This document shows positions 46,033 to 57,553 of a stretch of 64,000 nt of DNA, piece by piece (the first letter of the stretch is position 1; every line of letters begins with the position of its first letter). A program made the position numbers and the translations under genes. Under the pieces are notes generated by a model. It did no database searches. It was not told the origin of the DNA and saw only the letters and a program-made list of their open reading frames with translations. This stretch comes from Fragilaria crotonensis (lineage: Eukaryota > Bacillariophyta > Fragilariophyceae > Fragilariales > Fragilariaceae), in contig JAKSYS010000314.1 of NCBI GenBank assembly GCA_022925895.1, forward strand, positions 1 through 64,000. Direction: 5' to 3'.

Positions 46033-47591
46033 TCAATCATCTAAATCCCATGCCGCCTCAACAAAGGTTGCAGTCATTGCTGCTGGCACTGCAGTGTCAT
46101 TGTCTTGTTCTCCTCCTCGTGCATCTCGTCCATGCACTAGACCTGCCTGACTCATGCAAAACGCCAGTAATTGCTTCTCCATTGCCTCTGCTTGGGTGCA
46201 TTGCCTGTCTTCCTGCACAAGGCTGTAAAGTTCATTGAATCGTGCGATTCCCTCATGACTCCACCCACCGTATTTGCAGTGCCCACTTTTGTTCGTGTGT
46301 ATGCTCCTCGCTGTCTAGGTTTCGCTTTCTTCTTTCGTTGTCCTTGCTCTGAATCAGAATCTTCGGCCTCATCAGCAACAGGAGGCATGGATTTCCACTT
46401 ATCAATATAATTTTCAAACATTAGTAACGCAAATGCCTCGTCACTTTTTGTGACAATTCTGCCACGACCACCGGGCTCTCTTGCTTCCGAAATCAACTGC
46501 CTTGTCTTGTGCTTTCCCAATACCTCCTTCCGCACACGCATTCCAAGTATGTTCCAAAAACCAATAGAAAGCTTGCAACTCGCGTTCCGTTGTGGCTCTT
46601 CTCAGCTTACAGAGCTCGTCCATTGTGAACAATTCCTCTCCAGTCAATTTAAACTTGGCGATGGTTTCTCGAACAATCTTTCCACCCGATTGCTCACAAG
46701 AACTTCGTTTGGTGTTCAAGGCTTCATTAAACACGCCTCGTATAGCATCTGGAAATGACCACGCTGCTGTTCCGGCACATTCTCATGATCCATCACCAAC
46801 CTGATTGCCTGTTGAAAACTCGCATCACTGTTTATAAACTTGATCTTCCTGAAGATATCGGATTTGACAAATACTCGTACACGGTCAGTGACATGTTTTT
46901 GCCGATTTTTAATTGACTGCGATCGCGACATCCCGCGTATGTGGAGCGTTTCACCATCAAGTCCCAGAGTTGATGCGGCAGCACTTGTTGGTGCTTTGGC
47001 AACAACCGCAACCGTTGGGATTTTACTGGCTGTATGACCCGTAGTATACTCGTTGTCCCTACGCCCCCTTGGCCTTTCGTACTCCTCGTCGCTTGAAGTT
47101 GACAAATCCTCCTGATCACAATCCACCACTGCTTCTTCATTTTCATTGTCCACAAGAATGTCATCGTCATCATCTGATGATGAATGGTCAGCAGTATGGT
47201 AGCTAGTTTCATATTCCTCGTCATCATCAACATCGTCCCTATTGACATAGCGTGGTGGATCTGGTGAATGATTAGCAGCGGAGTTTTGCTCTTCTTCTTC
47301 CTCTTCCTTTACACGTGGTTTTGGATTATGTTTCGTACCCACTGTACGTACCAAAACAATTTCTGCCACCGATGATTTATCGTCATCCGATGTTTGCTCT
47401 TCCTCTTCTTCAGGTGGTGCCGGGTTACGCCTTGTCACCACCCTACGTGCCACCGTCTTCTTCACAAGTTTTGCCACTTTTGCTGCGCCCTTACTCGATT
47501 TGTTGGTAGTATTCGTGCTTACCTGCGGGTTCTTGTTCTTCCTCTTCTTGTCGTCGGTATTATGAATCAGCAGCAGCGGTTCGCTCATCAA
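46033..47591 (-). pseudogene. Decayed gene of unknown, probably transposon-linked family
   Basis: The reading starts at 47591 and has a basic, then strongly acidic (Asp/Glu/Ser) N-terminal half of about 200 residues. A predicted helical half follows (DRVRVFVKSDIFRKIKFI; TMDELCKLRRATTERELQAF; VTKSDEAFALLMFENYIDKW). The sense continues through at least four frames with about three or four single-base-type shifts, near 46725, 46520 and 46260. Splicing fits poorly, so this is a pseudogene. The acidic tract plus an EAFALLMFENY-like end resembles proteins repeated in stramenopile genomes, but I cannot name the family. It faces away from the gene at 49014 and may belong to the same mobile element. 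Confidence 0.5.
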
Positions 47592-48880
47592 TTGGAGCCG
47601 CAGCAGTGGTTCCTCATCATTCTGGTTGGTACTAGTACTTACAACATTCTTCTTACTTTTTTCATTCGTCTTGTTCGTACTTTTTCATTCGTCTTGTTCG
47701 CACCTTTTCATTCGCCTTGTTCGTACCTTTTCATTCGTCTTGTTCTTTGATTCTGGTTCAGTTGCCTCCTTGCAGTCTTCTGGAACTCCTCCTCAATCGC
47801 CGCCACTCTTGTCGCCTTCGCTTCTTTTTACGGGTGCGAGGGGACTTGCGACGAGGAGGAATCATCATCTCCTCCGGTGGACCCTCGTCTTCCGAAGCTG
47901 TCTCCTCCGGTGGACCGTTGTCTTTCGTAGCTGGCAATGGACCCATGATGGATGTACACAAGAAGGAGAGTGGGAAGTGGTAGTCTTATCAAACTATTAA
48001 ACTATTGATGAACAGCAAATTTATGCGATATGTTGCAAGGCTACTATTGCGTGCTTAGTATGTTTTTGCCTTGTTTGAATGAAGTCGTGCATTGTTGAAC
48101 AATCTTGTGAACATATCTTTTTGAAATCGCATATATTGACCCTTGTATAGTGATTATGTAATTAATCCACCTTAAACTTCAATCTGTATTGTAATATAGT
48201 TTGTTTATTGTCAGTTGATGTTTCATAATGTTTCGCGTGACAAGTTACTTCGACTAATTTGGGTACTAATCATACTATTCAAGTAACATGTGTTTTGGCA
48301 TTGTTTCTGTAAATATGGTGCGTCCGTTACATTTTATATCATATTAATCATTATAATGTTACATACGTTCTTCCATACGCCACAAATTTTTTCGCGATAC
48401 AAAATAATATCACATTAGTACATATTAAATTTTTCTATCTACAATACTTTGGTATACTACTCTGTAGTATACATCTGCATTGTTGTTTATCACATATCGG
48501 TCATGTGATAAACACACTCATTTTTTACGGCGTAGCTATTTGGTATGCACCGACCATGTGCTCGCCACCCTTGCCGTGTGTATTGAGAGTACTTAGAGTG
48601 ATTTCTGTGCTCCTGAACTTTTTTGGGTCAAGTCACATGGTATACATTACCTATAAAATGTATGCATTAAAAAAAATGTACTTAGAGTAAAGTACTCAGA
48701 GTAATTTTTAAGTCTTCAGTATGTGTCGTACACGCTGTACTACGTCGTTGCCATTCGCAAGTGTATGGCTTTCTATCACTCACAGTTTGTACACAACCTT
48801 TCAAATTGTGTTCTTTGAAGCACTTTGCAAGAAGTAGCTTATCACTGTCGGATCGTTCTCTTGTGTTGTTGTCGCATCCT
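47592..48880. other. Coding-like fringe, then AT-rich spacer
   Basis: 47600-47960 is rich in short repeats (CTTGTTCGTACTTTTTCATT and variants) and may be the remains of the 5' part of the preceding gene. 47990-48700 is AT-rich with no gene seen. Confidence 0.4.
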
Positions 48881-48886
48881 TTCCTC

Positions 48887-49000
48887 CTGCCATACAGCGG
48901 AGAGTGGAGGTTGTTTCATCCATCACGCGCTCGTTGCACTGCCATACAGCAGTGAGAGGTTCTGAACAAGACATTTTTTCCTTTTCCTGCCATACAGCGG
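48887..49000 (+). promoter_or_regulatory. Three CTGCCATACAGC direct repeats upstream of a gene
   Basis: CTGCCATACAGCGG at 48887-48900 and 48987-49000, and CTGCCATACAGCAG at 48939-48952, spaced 52 and 48 bp. The last ends 14 bp before the ATG at 49014. Each is followed by a purine-rich GAGAG-type stretch. They could be transcription-factor sites or transposase-binding subterminal repeats; this is inference. Confidence 0.55.
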
Positions 49001-49013
49001 GAAGAGGAATACC

Positions 49014-49534
49014 ATGTCGTCCAATCGACGTGATAGTGATCTGATTGCGAAGTCGAAGAGAACATCGCCTTGCCAGGCATCAGTTTTGAGCATGGGATCA
49101 TCGCCGCGGCTCTCGAACGACGAACAAGACGCCGCTGGAGATGGGGATACTTCGGTTCCAGAGGGACGTAGTCCACGTGAATATCTGCCGTCCCAAAATC
49201 AGGCGATGGCACTCTTGTCTAGGGCTCTGATCCCATCAAAGCGAGAGGCATTTACTTTGCGCTTTCAGCAGAGTGTGACGAAGGAAGACAATCGGATTCT
49301 TGGTGAGCCCACAATATGCAACACTCCCACCAGATGGATTGCTGATGCTTTTGGATGCGACGAGCCTTTCCGTCTCCGTGAGATGGGTGACATGTTCCTA
49401 GTCATGGAACTATGTCTGATTATCTCGAAGAATTTTACGTCATGGACGTCATTCTTAACCGGCACCTTCGCCCCAAAAGGAAAACCAGCAAGGAGTTTTC
49501 CCCGAATGGGAAGTCTGACAAGGATGACAACAAC

Positions 49535-49617
<83 letters not shown>

Positions 49618-51240
49618 CGTTAACATGAACGATGTCACTGACGATCCATATGGAGGCGACGACAATGATTGCTTGTTTGCGGGTAAGGGCGGGGATAAGA
49701 ATAATAGTAAACTTCCCGTTGATCCGGACAAAGTTGTAACGGTCTGGTGTTACAAACCTGAGGACCTCAACGATGCATTCGATTACAAGTTCAGGACAAT
49801 GATTCTGTTTATGCCTCAGTGTGGCGTGTTTTACTGTGCACGGGAGCGCCGCAAAGGTGATGCGGGGGGTTGCAAAGTCACTCATTCCTCTCGACATGAG
49901 CTGGCTGCGCATGAAGAGAACGGTGACGCCGCTATCCAGCAGTGGTGTTACAGGAGTTGCCGAAGTCACGTACACATTTGGCAAGGATGGCTACGTGAAA
50001 AGGTTTTCGGATACCCGATGGTCTGCAAAGTACTATCGCGACTTCAACCGTGTGTCGGCTTGGAGGATTTCACTCCACAAAACAATTGCACGACGACAGA
50101 ATCGCATAATCTATAGGGCAGTACAGTGTCATGACAGTGATGGTCCCATGCTGCCACCGGACATTTTCAACGGCCAGGATATTGGCTGTTGGCCGCAAGG
50201 TGTTTTGAAGGCTGAGTATAACCGCCGTCTGGCGAGGTCCAACAGTGCGAGGATGAATGGCCGCCACTATGCCATGGGTTGCCACCACTTTAGGCTCCCT
50301 GAACAGTGTTGGATCATCGATCCAGCACTCGATCACTACGTGGATGTTTGGATTGATGTTGACACTGTGGGTCATTGTGCTGATCGGCAGTCGGTGGTTA
50401 TGATCAGGAACCTGATGGTCGTTGATGGCGAAGCCGACCGACAATCTGCTATGTATCGTGACGAATGGGACCACCACACGCACCTACTTGGGGCATTGAA
50501 CCACATCACATTCCACAACACTGTGTTGAACCGTCGACTGGGAAAGGGTGGGAGTGTGAGGTCTAAAGGTGGTGATGTTGGCACAATGCACGCCATTGGT
50601 ACTGGCTTTGACTTTAATGGTGCGATGCGTCCCTATGCTTCGAATCTGATGGTTCCCGAGCGCCTTCTGCGAAATATGGTCCTTTGTTTGGCACGATGTG
50701 GGGGAAGTTTTCTTCCCTCAGGTGCTGGCTGTGATGAGGGACACGGAATCCGATACTGGTCTCCAGCCTATCTCACCAATGGAAGGTGACCCCCATAAAA
50801 AACGTAGCGCAGGATTTACTATTGACATGAGTGTCAACCTTGGTAATTCGTCGCACTTCGACGTGCACGACGCTTCACAAGGCTACAGTGTTTGGACGGA
50901 AGAGATTCCCGGCTGTGGTGCCAACTGGTATTTTGTTCTGCCGAACGTCCACGGCAAACGGGCACCCCGGCGGGGGGCACATGGAGAGCAATTGGAGGGG
51001 AAACCTTTCGCTGGCCTGGCTATTAAACTTGGACATGGTGTGGCAATCAGTTGGGATGGTCGTGTAATCAGACACTGTACGTCGATCTCCCAGCCTGACG
51101 GACTCAGCGGTGGAAAAGTTGGTTTCGATCGCAAGAAGTTTGGTAACAAGCTGTATGGAACGTTCACCGCCGCGAAGGAAAAGGTAGTGAAGGCAGGGGA
51201 GAGCGCAGTGTCAGGCAAGCAACAAGTTGGGTGTTGTTGA
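49014..51240 (+). pseudogene. Decayed transposon gene with 2OG-Fe(II)-oxygenase-like end
   Basis: The sense runs through about four frames: start MSSNRRDSDLIAKSKR at 49014, then frame changes near 49420, 49930 and 50700. A perfect GAT microsatellite encodes a run of Asp. The last 130 residues read GNSSHFDVHDASQGYSVWTE, then NWYFVLPNVHG and HGVAISWDGRVIRHCTS. An H-x-D followed by a distal His in a beta-rich setting looks like the metal site of a 2-oxoglutarate/Fe(II) dioxygenase such as TET/JBP-type enzymes found in some DNA transposons. The assignment is my inference from motif layout. It converges on the transposase-like gene at 51521-55116. Confidence 0.55.
49535..49615 (+). repeat. (GAT)n microsatellite coding poly-Asp
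   Basis: About 27 perfect GAT units in the Asp-coding frame of the preceding pseudogene. Such runs change length easily and may explain some loss of frame. Confidence 0.95.
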
Positions 51241-51520
51241 TTCTTGCGAGAAAGAAGTTGGCGATCATCAGAATGGAGACAGTAGCGTTCGTGGTGGCCA
51301 TGACGAGGATGGTGCCGACAATGCGCATGAGCAGCATGATCCACAAGCGCATGCACCAGAGGCCAAGGAGGCGGGGCCCTTGTCACAACAAGAGAACATT
51401 GATAACTACAGGATTCCAAAGAAGAGGCGTACATGACGAAGTCCGCCACTTACTACTACAGGATGATCGCAGGCTTCGAAATGTCATTCATGAATAAATG
51501 CTTGTCTATTGTTGGATTCT

Positions 51521-54500
51521 TTAGTACCTCCTACGCTTCTTCTTGTTCGCGTAAGGTTGCACCACTACCCCATCAGAATCTTCTTTGTTGTGGACGCTGT
51601 CATATTCATCATTGGCACCATCCTCCTCCTCGTTGTCGCCATCACCTTCGTCATCAACATCACCTTCTTTGTCATCAACATCATCTTCGTCGTCATCAAC
51701 ATCATCTTCGTCGTCAACATCATCTTCATCATCAACATCATCTTCGTCGTCACCATCATCTTTGTCATCAACATCATCTTCATCATCAACATCATCTTCG
51801 TTGTCAACATCATCTTCGTCGTCAACATCCTCTTCATCATCAACATTGTCTTCATCGTCAACCTCTTCCTCCTCGTAGTCACTTTCTAACGAAGGTGAAT
51901 CTCGCGATTCATGACACTTGTTGATCATCGAGTCCCATGACGTTACCCATTCGTCTTTCCTCCGGAAAAGGAAAAGGTAATACTCCTCCGCTCCGACATC
52001 GCGAATGCCTATGGTTGGTGCGACAAGGTTGTTGACGTTAACCATGAACAATGTTGGCTTTGATTTCGCATCCTTGCGATTTAGTTTGTAACGACCTATC
52101 ATTGTGTTGAGAATTCCTCACTTCCTCGTCGATTGCATCAAAGGAGTGTATGAGAGCGTACACTCCTGCTTCTTTATTGATGGCTGTCCCGATTCTTGAA
52201 GGGCAATCCGTGCACCTCGGGGCAAGTGACGAAGGTCAACAAAGGTGTGGATAAATGCCGGTAGTGGATATTGGAAGCCGTGCCACTCAACCATTGCATG
52301 GTCATTCCAAGGTTTGCCATCGTATATGCTTGGATGTGCACGATACTTATGCCCATTGACGCAAATGAACTCTGTGAAGCATGGAAGCTTCCCATCGGTC
52401 AAAAAGGCAGCAAACAATGTTGCCCAAGGAAATGCATTGCACTGCGAGACAAGGAGTCGCCACCAGGATTGTCTGTGGATACGTCCGATTCCAGCGGAAG
52501 CTAGGCTTGATCCCCAACCCTCCGTGAGATTGTGAATTGTCGGCCAGACATTGTTGGAAGTGCATCGTCTTCACCGGACTTTCCAGCAGCAGTCGCAAAA
52601 GAACTACCGCCCTTGTGAATGATATCCTGCTGCATGTCTTGCCATGCGGAGGCAATAGCAAGGTTTTCGATGTACCTGTGTGCCGCCTGCCTTGTGAATG
52701 TCTTCGCACGTTTTTGGGTGTTCCTTGCCGTGATCTTTGATAGAGGTATGTGTGCTGATTCGGCATAGGCACTATTAACGTTCTCAGGAACCCCATGATC
52801 GAGGATGTCTTCGCTGAGGTGTAGGACCAAGTGGGTCTTGATAGTGTTATTGCCCATTCCACTCGCCTCGGTGAGACACTTGCCATTTGACGCATCAGCC
52901 ACTGCACTGCACAATGTGATTTTGTGACTTGCGCTTTTGAAATGGTGGATTGCTTCATCCATTGGTGCCACTGGAGGAGGGATGATACAACGAGTATCCA
53001 ATCCGCAAGATGTGCCTCGTTGCTCAGCCTTTGTAGTTCTGGGTCCTTAACTTTCAACTTCTTTGGGTCCTTGACTTTCGACTTGTTCTTCGACTTCTTT
53101 GCACCGTTTTTGGGTGGCAGGGGCGGTGTGAATATTTGTCTGAATCTGGTTGTGTGCATTGCAAACAACTTCACCAACAGGCATCCTGTTATCTCGTGCC
53201 CCATCAAATTGGTGCCGGAAGAAAATCCTTTGGGAAGTTCATTCTTGGGAGATCGCGGTCGCTGTGTCGTGACAATCGCCCACCAATGGAAGCACACAGT
53301 CGATCATAATATTTCAGGGACAAGGAGTCGCGACCGCCTGCTTGAGCTGCGAACGCTTCGAGACAGTATTTAAACCAGCCCAAGGAAATGAGGTGCAACA
53401 TCTCACCAGGACACGCCCCAAATATTCCCTCTTATTATGGAGACCAAAACGAACCTTGTCAAAGCCGTTGACCAGATAGTTCTGCGACATTGCTTTCAGC
53501 CCTTCCAAATCACCCGATCTGACCAGCTTGTTGATAGCAGCTGGATTCCTGTGGCGATACTTCGCCTTTGAGTATCCAGATTCAAGGGTGGGACATTCGC
53601 ACACGCGACAAAGTTGCTTAACGGAGCTGAAGCGAGCTGTATAATGCCCACATAGACGATCATGGCCCTCAGTATCGCCAATTATGAATGGGATGTAAGG
53701 ATGCAGTACAATGGGATAAACCTTCCCATCGTAATGTAACATCCATTGAATCCCTTGCGTTGCAAGTCAAGGAAGCCGGATTCTTCGAGGATGAACTTGA
53801 TCTGCATGTGCATCTCGTTAAGGATGTAAGTGGACCAGCTCACATTGGGAATAGACTTCAGTGCAACTTGACCAATAACAGTGCCGTCAGGAACATCGGC
53901 AGCCATGGTGGGAGCAAACCCAGACTTTCTACCTTTTTTGCTTGTCGGCTTGTGTGCTGGAAATTGGCATATATAGCCAAGGATTCGCATTGCGCTATGC
54001 TGCGATCGAACACCATGCTTGAGAAGGCCATGAGATATAGTCATGGGTTCCATCTGCATCCGACCATATGTGTCTACTTGTGTCTTGTCCATTGCTACGA
54101 CTGTTGGTAAAATCATGTCGACACCCTTTTTCTTGACAAGTTCTTTGTACGTCCTGCGGTAACAACGACCTGTATTGATGTCTCCAATGTCACCAGACTT
54201 TGAGGGTTCAACAAAAGGATCCTTATGTTCATGAAACAAATAGTTTTCGTCGCGATTCAGAAGAGGGCACGAGAGGAGAGATGCGAAGACTTGAGAGGCA
54301 TCAAAATACACCATGGATACGATCCTCTTTGAATAAGGCAGATAGAGCTGCTTCTCCTTTGGTATTAATCCCTTCATGTTGTACCTGCAATACAACTTTT
54401 GTACAACCTTCTCTCGGGATGGTTGGCAGTCCACCTGGAATATATGTCCATTACTGTTGGCTTGAGCTGACCAATTAAGAATACGAGTAAATGCATTGAG

Positions 54501-55116
54501 AGGTGCATTTAGCTCCTTGAGAAGGTGTAGCAATTCAATATGGACCTTTTCCTCTCGAGAGAATCGGTCGAGGCCAAGTGGATTTGAACGCAACTCAAGC
54601 AGTTCCTCATACAGTTTCAGCACACATCGATCGGGTGCCCTTCTCCGTCAACGTGAGGATCTTCTCCTCATTGTTCCAAGGAAGTGCATCATCTAATGAT
54701 GGGAATCCATCCTCGCGATCATCTTCAATCTTACCATCCTCGAAACAACGCTCTTTGCTAGTCCTGGCTATACCTGATGATGCGTCCACTTTTGACGATT
54801 GCACGTTCGTCTTTCGAGTCAATGCTGGACCATTTGCCGGCTTCCTTGTCGAAGAAAGATTCCCAGAAAGTGGATGAGTCACAGATGACAAATCATTTGA
54901 TGAAAGCCGTCCGCTTCTCCTTAGTGGTGAGGATTGTGTTGCCGCATCATTGTTACGAAGAACACTACCAGAAATGAACTCGTGGCATGTTGTGTAGAGC
55001 TGCTCGCAAATGGGACTCTGAGCAATGTGAGTTGAAAGCCTCTTGAACAATCGATGACAACCAGCACATCGCGAAGAAGAGGTAATACCACTAGTTGAGC
55101 CCGATGCCATTTTCAA
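51521..55116 (-). pseudogene. Plavaka/CMC-like transposase, decayed
   Basis: A long transposase-like reading split over about six frame changes or stops. The N-terminal zinc motif CAGCHRLFKRLSTHIAQSPIC lies near 55060. Then come LPTVVAMDKTQVDTYGR (about 54090), IIGDTEGHDRLCGHYTARF followed by CRVCECPT (about 53600-53670), MLHLISLGWFKYC (about 53380), IKTHLVLHLSEDI and NTQKRAKTFTRQAAHRY (about 52700-52850), and a C-terminal EEYYLFLFRRKDEW (about 52000) before a long Asp/Glu tail. This order resembles fungal Plavaka-type (CMC/CACTA group) transposases. Family naming is by remembered motif layout, so moderate confidence. No terminal repeats were found by eye. Confidence 0.62.
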
Positions 55117-55720
55117 GAAACAATTTTAGAAACAAGCTGTGAGATTTTGCATGTGCACAAAAAATGCTGTAAAATGAAACAAATGCCTTGAAGATATAAA
55201 ATAAGAATTGCGACGAGTAAAGAAACCACTTGGCAGGAATTCACAATTCTATTTCAATAGCCTCGAGGAAAATGGTAAGAAAACGAAAGATGTTTTCGAA
55301 GATGCGGGAAAATGTTGAGGCTTTGAATCGACAATTGAGTAATCGAAAATCAAACAATTTTATGAAAGAACTCAATGTTGTTAAGAAATCATCCACTGTT
55401 GTTTTGATCATCATAATTGTGATATACTGAACAAAATTTTCTTCTATTTGTTATCATTACAACACGAATGCTATACATCCAATAGATGTTCGTTAAGACA
55501 AACATTAAAGTGTCGGAGACTTACAAAAGACGCCGTATTAATGTATGAAACCGCCATAAAATAATACATATCAAACAAATATTGTGAATATGCAACAAAT
55601 TTCTCAATAAAAAATGACAACCTAAACAAAACGTACCTTCTGATGTACGTATATGCAAATCTTACCGACATCGCTTACGGAGTACAAGTACTCCAGTATG
55701 CATGTATGACATATACCAGG
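55117..55720. other. AT-rich intergenic DNA
   Basis: No gene recognised. A 66-codon basic reading at 55230-55430 is not convincing. Confidence 0.45.
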
Positions 55721-55722
55721 TA

Positions 55723-56459
55723 CCAGTTAAAAATGGCTTTGAGCCCTTAAAAAAAATTGAGCCACTAAATGGTGTAATTTTCACGACCTCTACAAAAAAG
55801 GTGCTCAATATCATTCTAATTACCGCTTCACATACGGCAATGACGTTCCTTGCCATGTGCACCTACTTTCCTTTGCAGTGCAAAACAGGCATTTTGGAAG
55901 CCGCGGTTTTGCTGAACGCACTGGATGTTGGTACCTCGGAGATTTTGCACATCTCAAATTTTCCACCATTGAGCCGGGCCACCAATTTTATGTAGACATT
56001 CCATGCAGTATTTTTTTTAATCATTGCGAGAAATATAGATAGCTGCTTAACTGTAGTTCCCACGCCATGTACTTCACGTGATGAATTATATTAGGTTTTG
56101 GCGTGTTACCAAATTGCGACGTAGAATCAGCGTAGCAGTACAAAGAAATTGGATGACGACGATGATGAGATTATGTTGAATGGGGTAAAAAAACTCAACG
56201 GACAAATATTGAAAAATATTCAGGTATATATATAAACGAGTAAATTGCTTGGAGCCATTAAACCGAGAATGACGCTTCTAAAAGCATCAATATCTTCATG
56301 AATTCTTTGTCCAGTATAGAAATGATTCAACCATGATGAAGCATAAAGCATGATCGACATGTGTGGCACTTGAAGTTGATTGCATTGCGTCAGATTTTCA
56401 TTGAGAACTTTTTAGTCCAACATGGTGTTTTTTAATGACTCAAAGCCATTTTTAACTGG
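55723..56459. mobile_element. MITE with TA duplication
   Basis: A 737-bp element with at least 21 bp of perfect terminal inverted repeat starting CCAGTTAAAAATGGCTTTGA, flanked by TA (55721-55722, 56460-56461). This suits Tc1/mariner-type movement. The ends differ from the pogo element in this window, so that transposase is not its obvious driver. Only short open readings occur inside. Confidence 0.82.
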
Positions 56460-56522
56460 TACTCAGAGTATGAGACCACTGTACTGCGTATTGCTCACAG
56501 TGAAAAAATTCAGACAGTATTC

Positions 56523-57081
56523 ATTTGATCCAGTACCCCAGAGTGGTCATACTCCGTAACAGACGCACGCACGCACACAATTAATTTATAATATAGTAGG
56601 ACTAGAGTGGGTGCCTCACATTTGATCGGAGTGTCTACTACAGGAAACTGGACGTACAGTACCCCCAACCTGGTCGTACTCCGTACCACTACTTTTTTCC
56701 CCTACAGTATGCAGTACCATGATACCAACGTAGGAAACTTCATGAAGTACAGTACCAGGTACCTGGTGCTTATCATGCCCCAGTATTGCAGTTCATCGCA
56801 CGGTATATTTTACAGTAGCATTTGTCAAGCAACCTGTTCACAGCAAATTCAATGAGTATTCCATCCAGTAACTTTGAATTCGTACAGTATTGTAGTTCAG
56901 TAACGTAACACACTGTCGTTTCAACATAAATTACCGTCCGTTTATGTACTGTAGACCTGTAGTACATGTAATCCACGTAACAGTGCAACATTTGATCCAG
57001 TACCCCAGAGTGGTCATACTCCGTAACAGACGCACGCACGCACACACGCACGCACACAATTAATTTATAATATAGTAGGAT
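56523..57081. repeat. Two copies of an 80-90 bp dispersed repeat
   Basis: TTTGATCCAGTACCCCAGAG through to TAATATAGTAGGA occurs at about 56524-56602 and 56990-57081. The second has an extra ACGCACGCACAC. A shorter third copy lies at 45591-45632. Confidence 0.85.
56614..56697 (+). repeat. Unoccupied copy of the pogo target repeat
   Basis: Continuous sequence CCTCACATTTGATCGGAGTG through TACCCCCAACCTGGTCGTAC. The same sequence at 41446-45505 is interrupted by the pogo element exactly at TA. Confidence 0.9.
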
Positions 57082-57553
57082 ATGCATAAGTATTGTACTC
57101 TACCGGTAGTAGAGAGTGCTACTGGAGTATGAATAGTCATTTCAGAACACACAATATCGCCTATGGTTACGGCTTTGTATGTTATATTGTAAATTGCAGT
57201 ATGAATATGTATGCTGATAGCCCAGACCTCCACAATACCTGCCTACTCCATTTTTGCTAACACTTAAAAAAATATGCATATACCTATACGACGTTTATAG
57301 GCTTCATAAATCTGTCCCTCTTTATACTACTGCTTCTTCTAAGACGGTGGAGATACGTTGACTGTATTTCGTGAGATTCCGAACCAGTAGATTACCGACA
57401 TCTAAATACCGTATACCGTACCTCATACACATGTTTACGCTACCAACGTCTACTTGAACTCCACATCGCTGATCAGTTCGCGCTTGCCTAGCTGAGGACA
57501 GAAAACGAACTACTGGAGTACTCCGTTAGGTCACTTTTCGCAACAGCAGGAGT
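57082..57553. other. Intergenic upstream of GT61 gene
   Basis: No gene recognised. Presumed promoter region of the following gene. Confidence 0.4.

Noticed and set aside
51640-51880. Plus-strand reading of 126 residues made of Ile/Val/Asn/Thr repeats
   Set aside because: It is the antisense of an Asp/Glu-coding low-complexity tract at the end of the Plavaka-like pseudogene.
55230-55430. 66-residue basic protein
   Set aside because: A short frame in AT-rich DNA without recognisable features.
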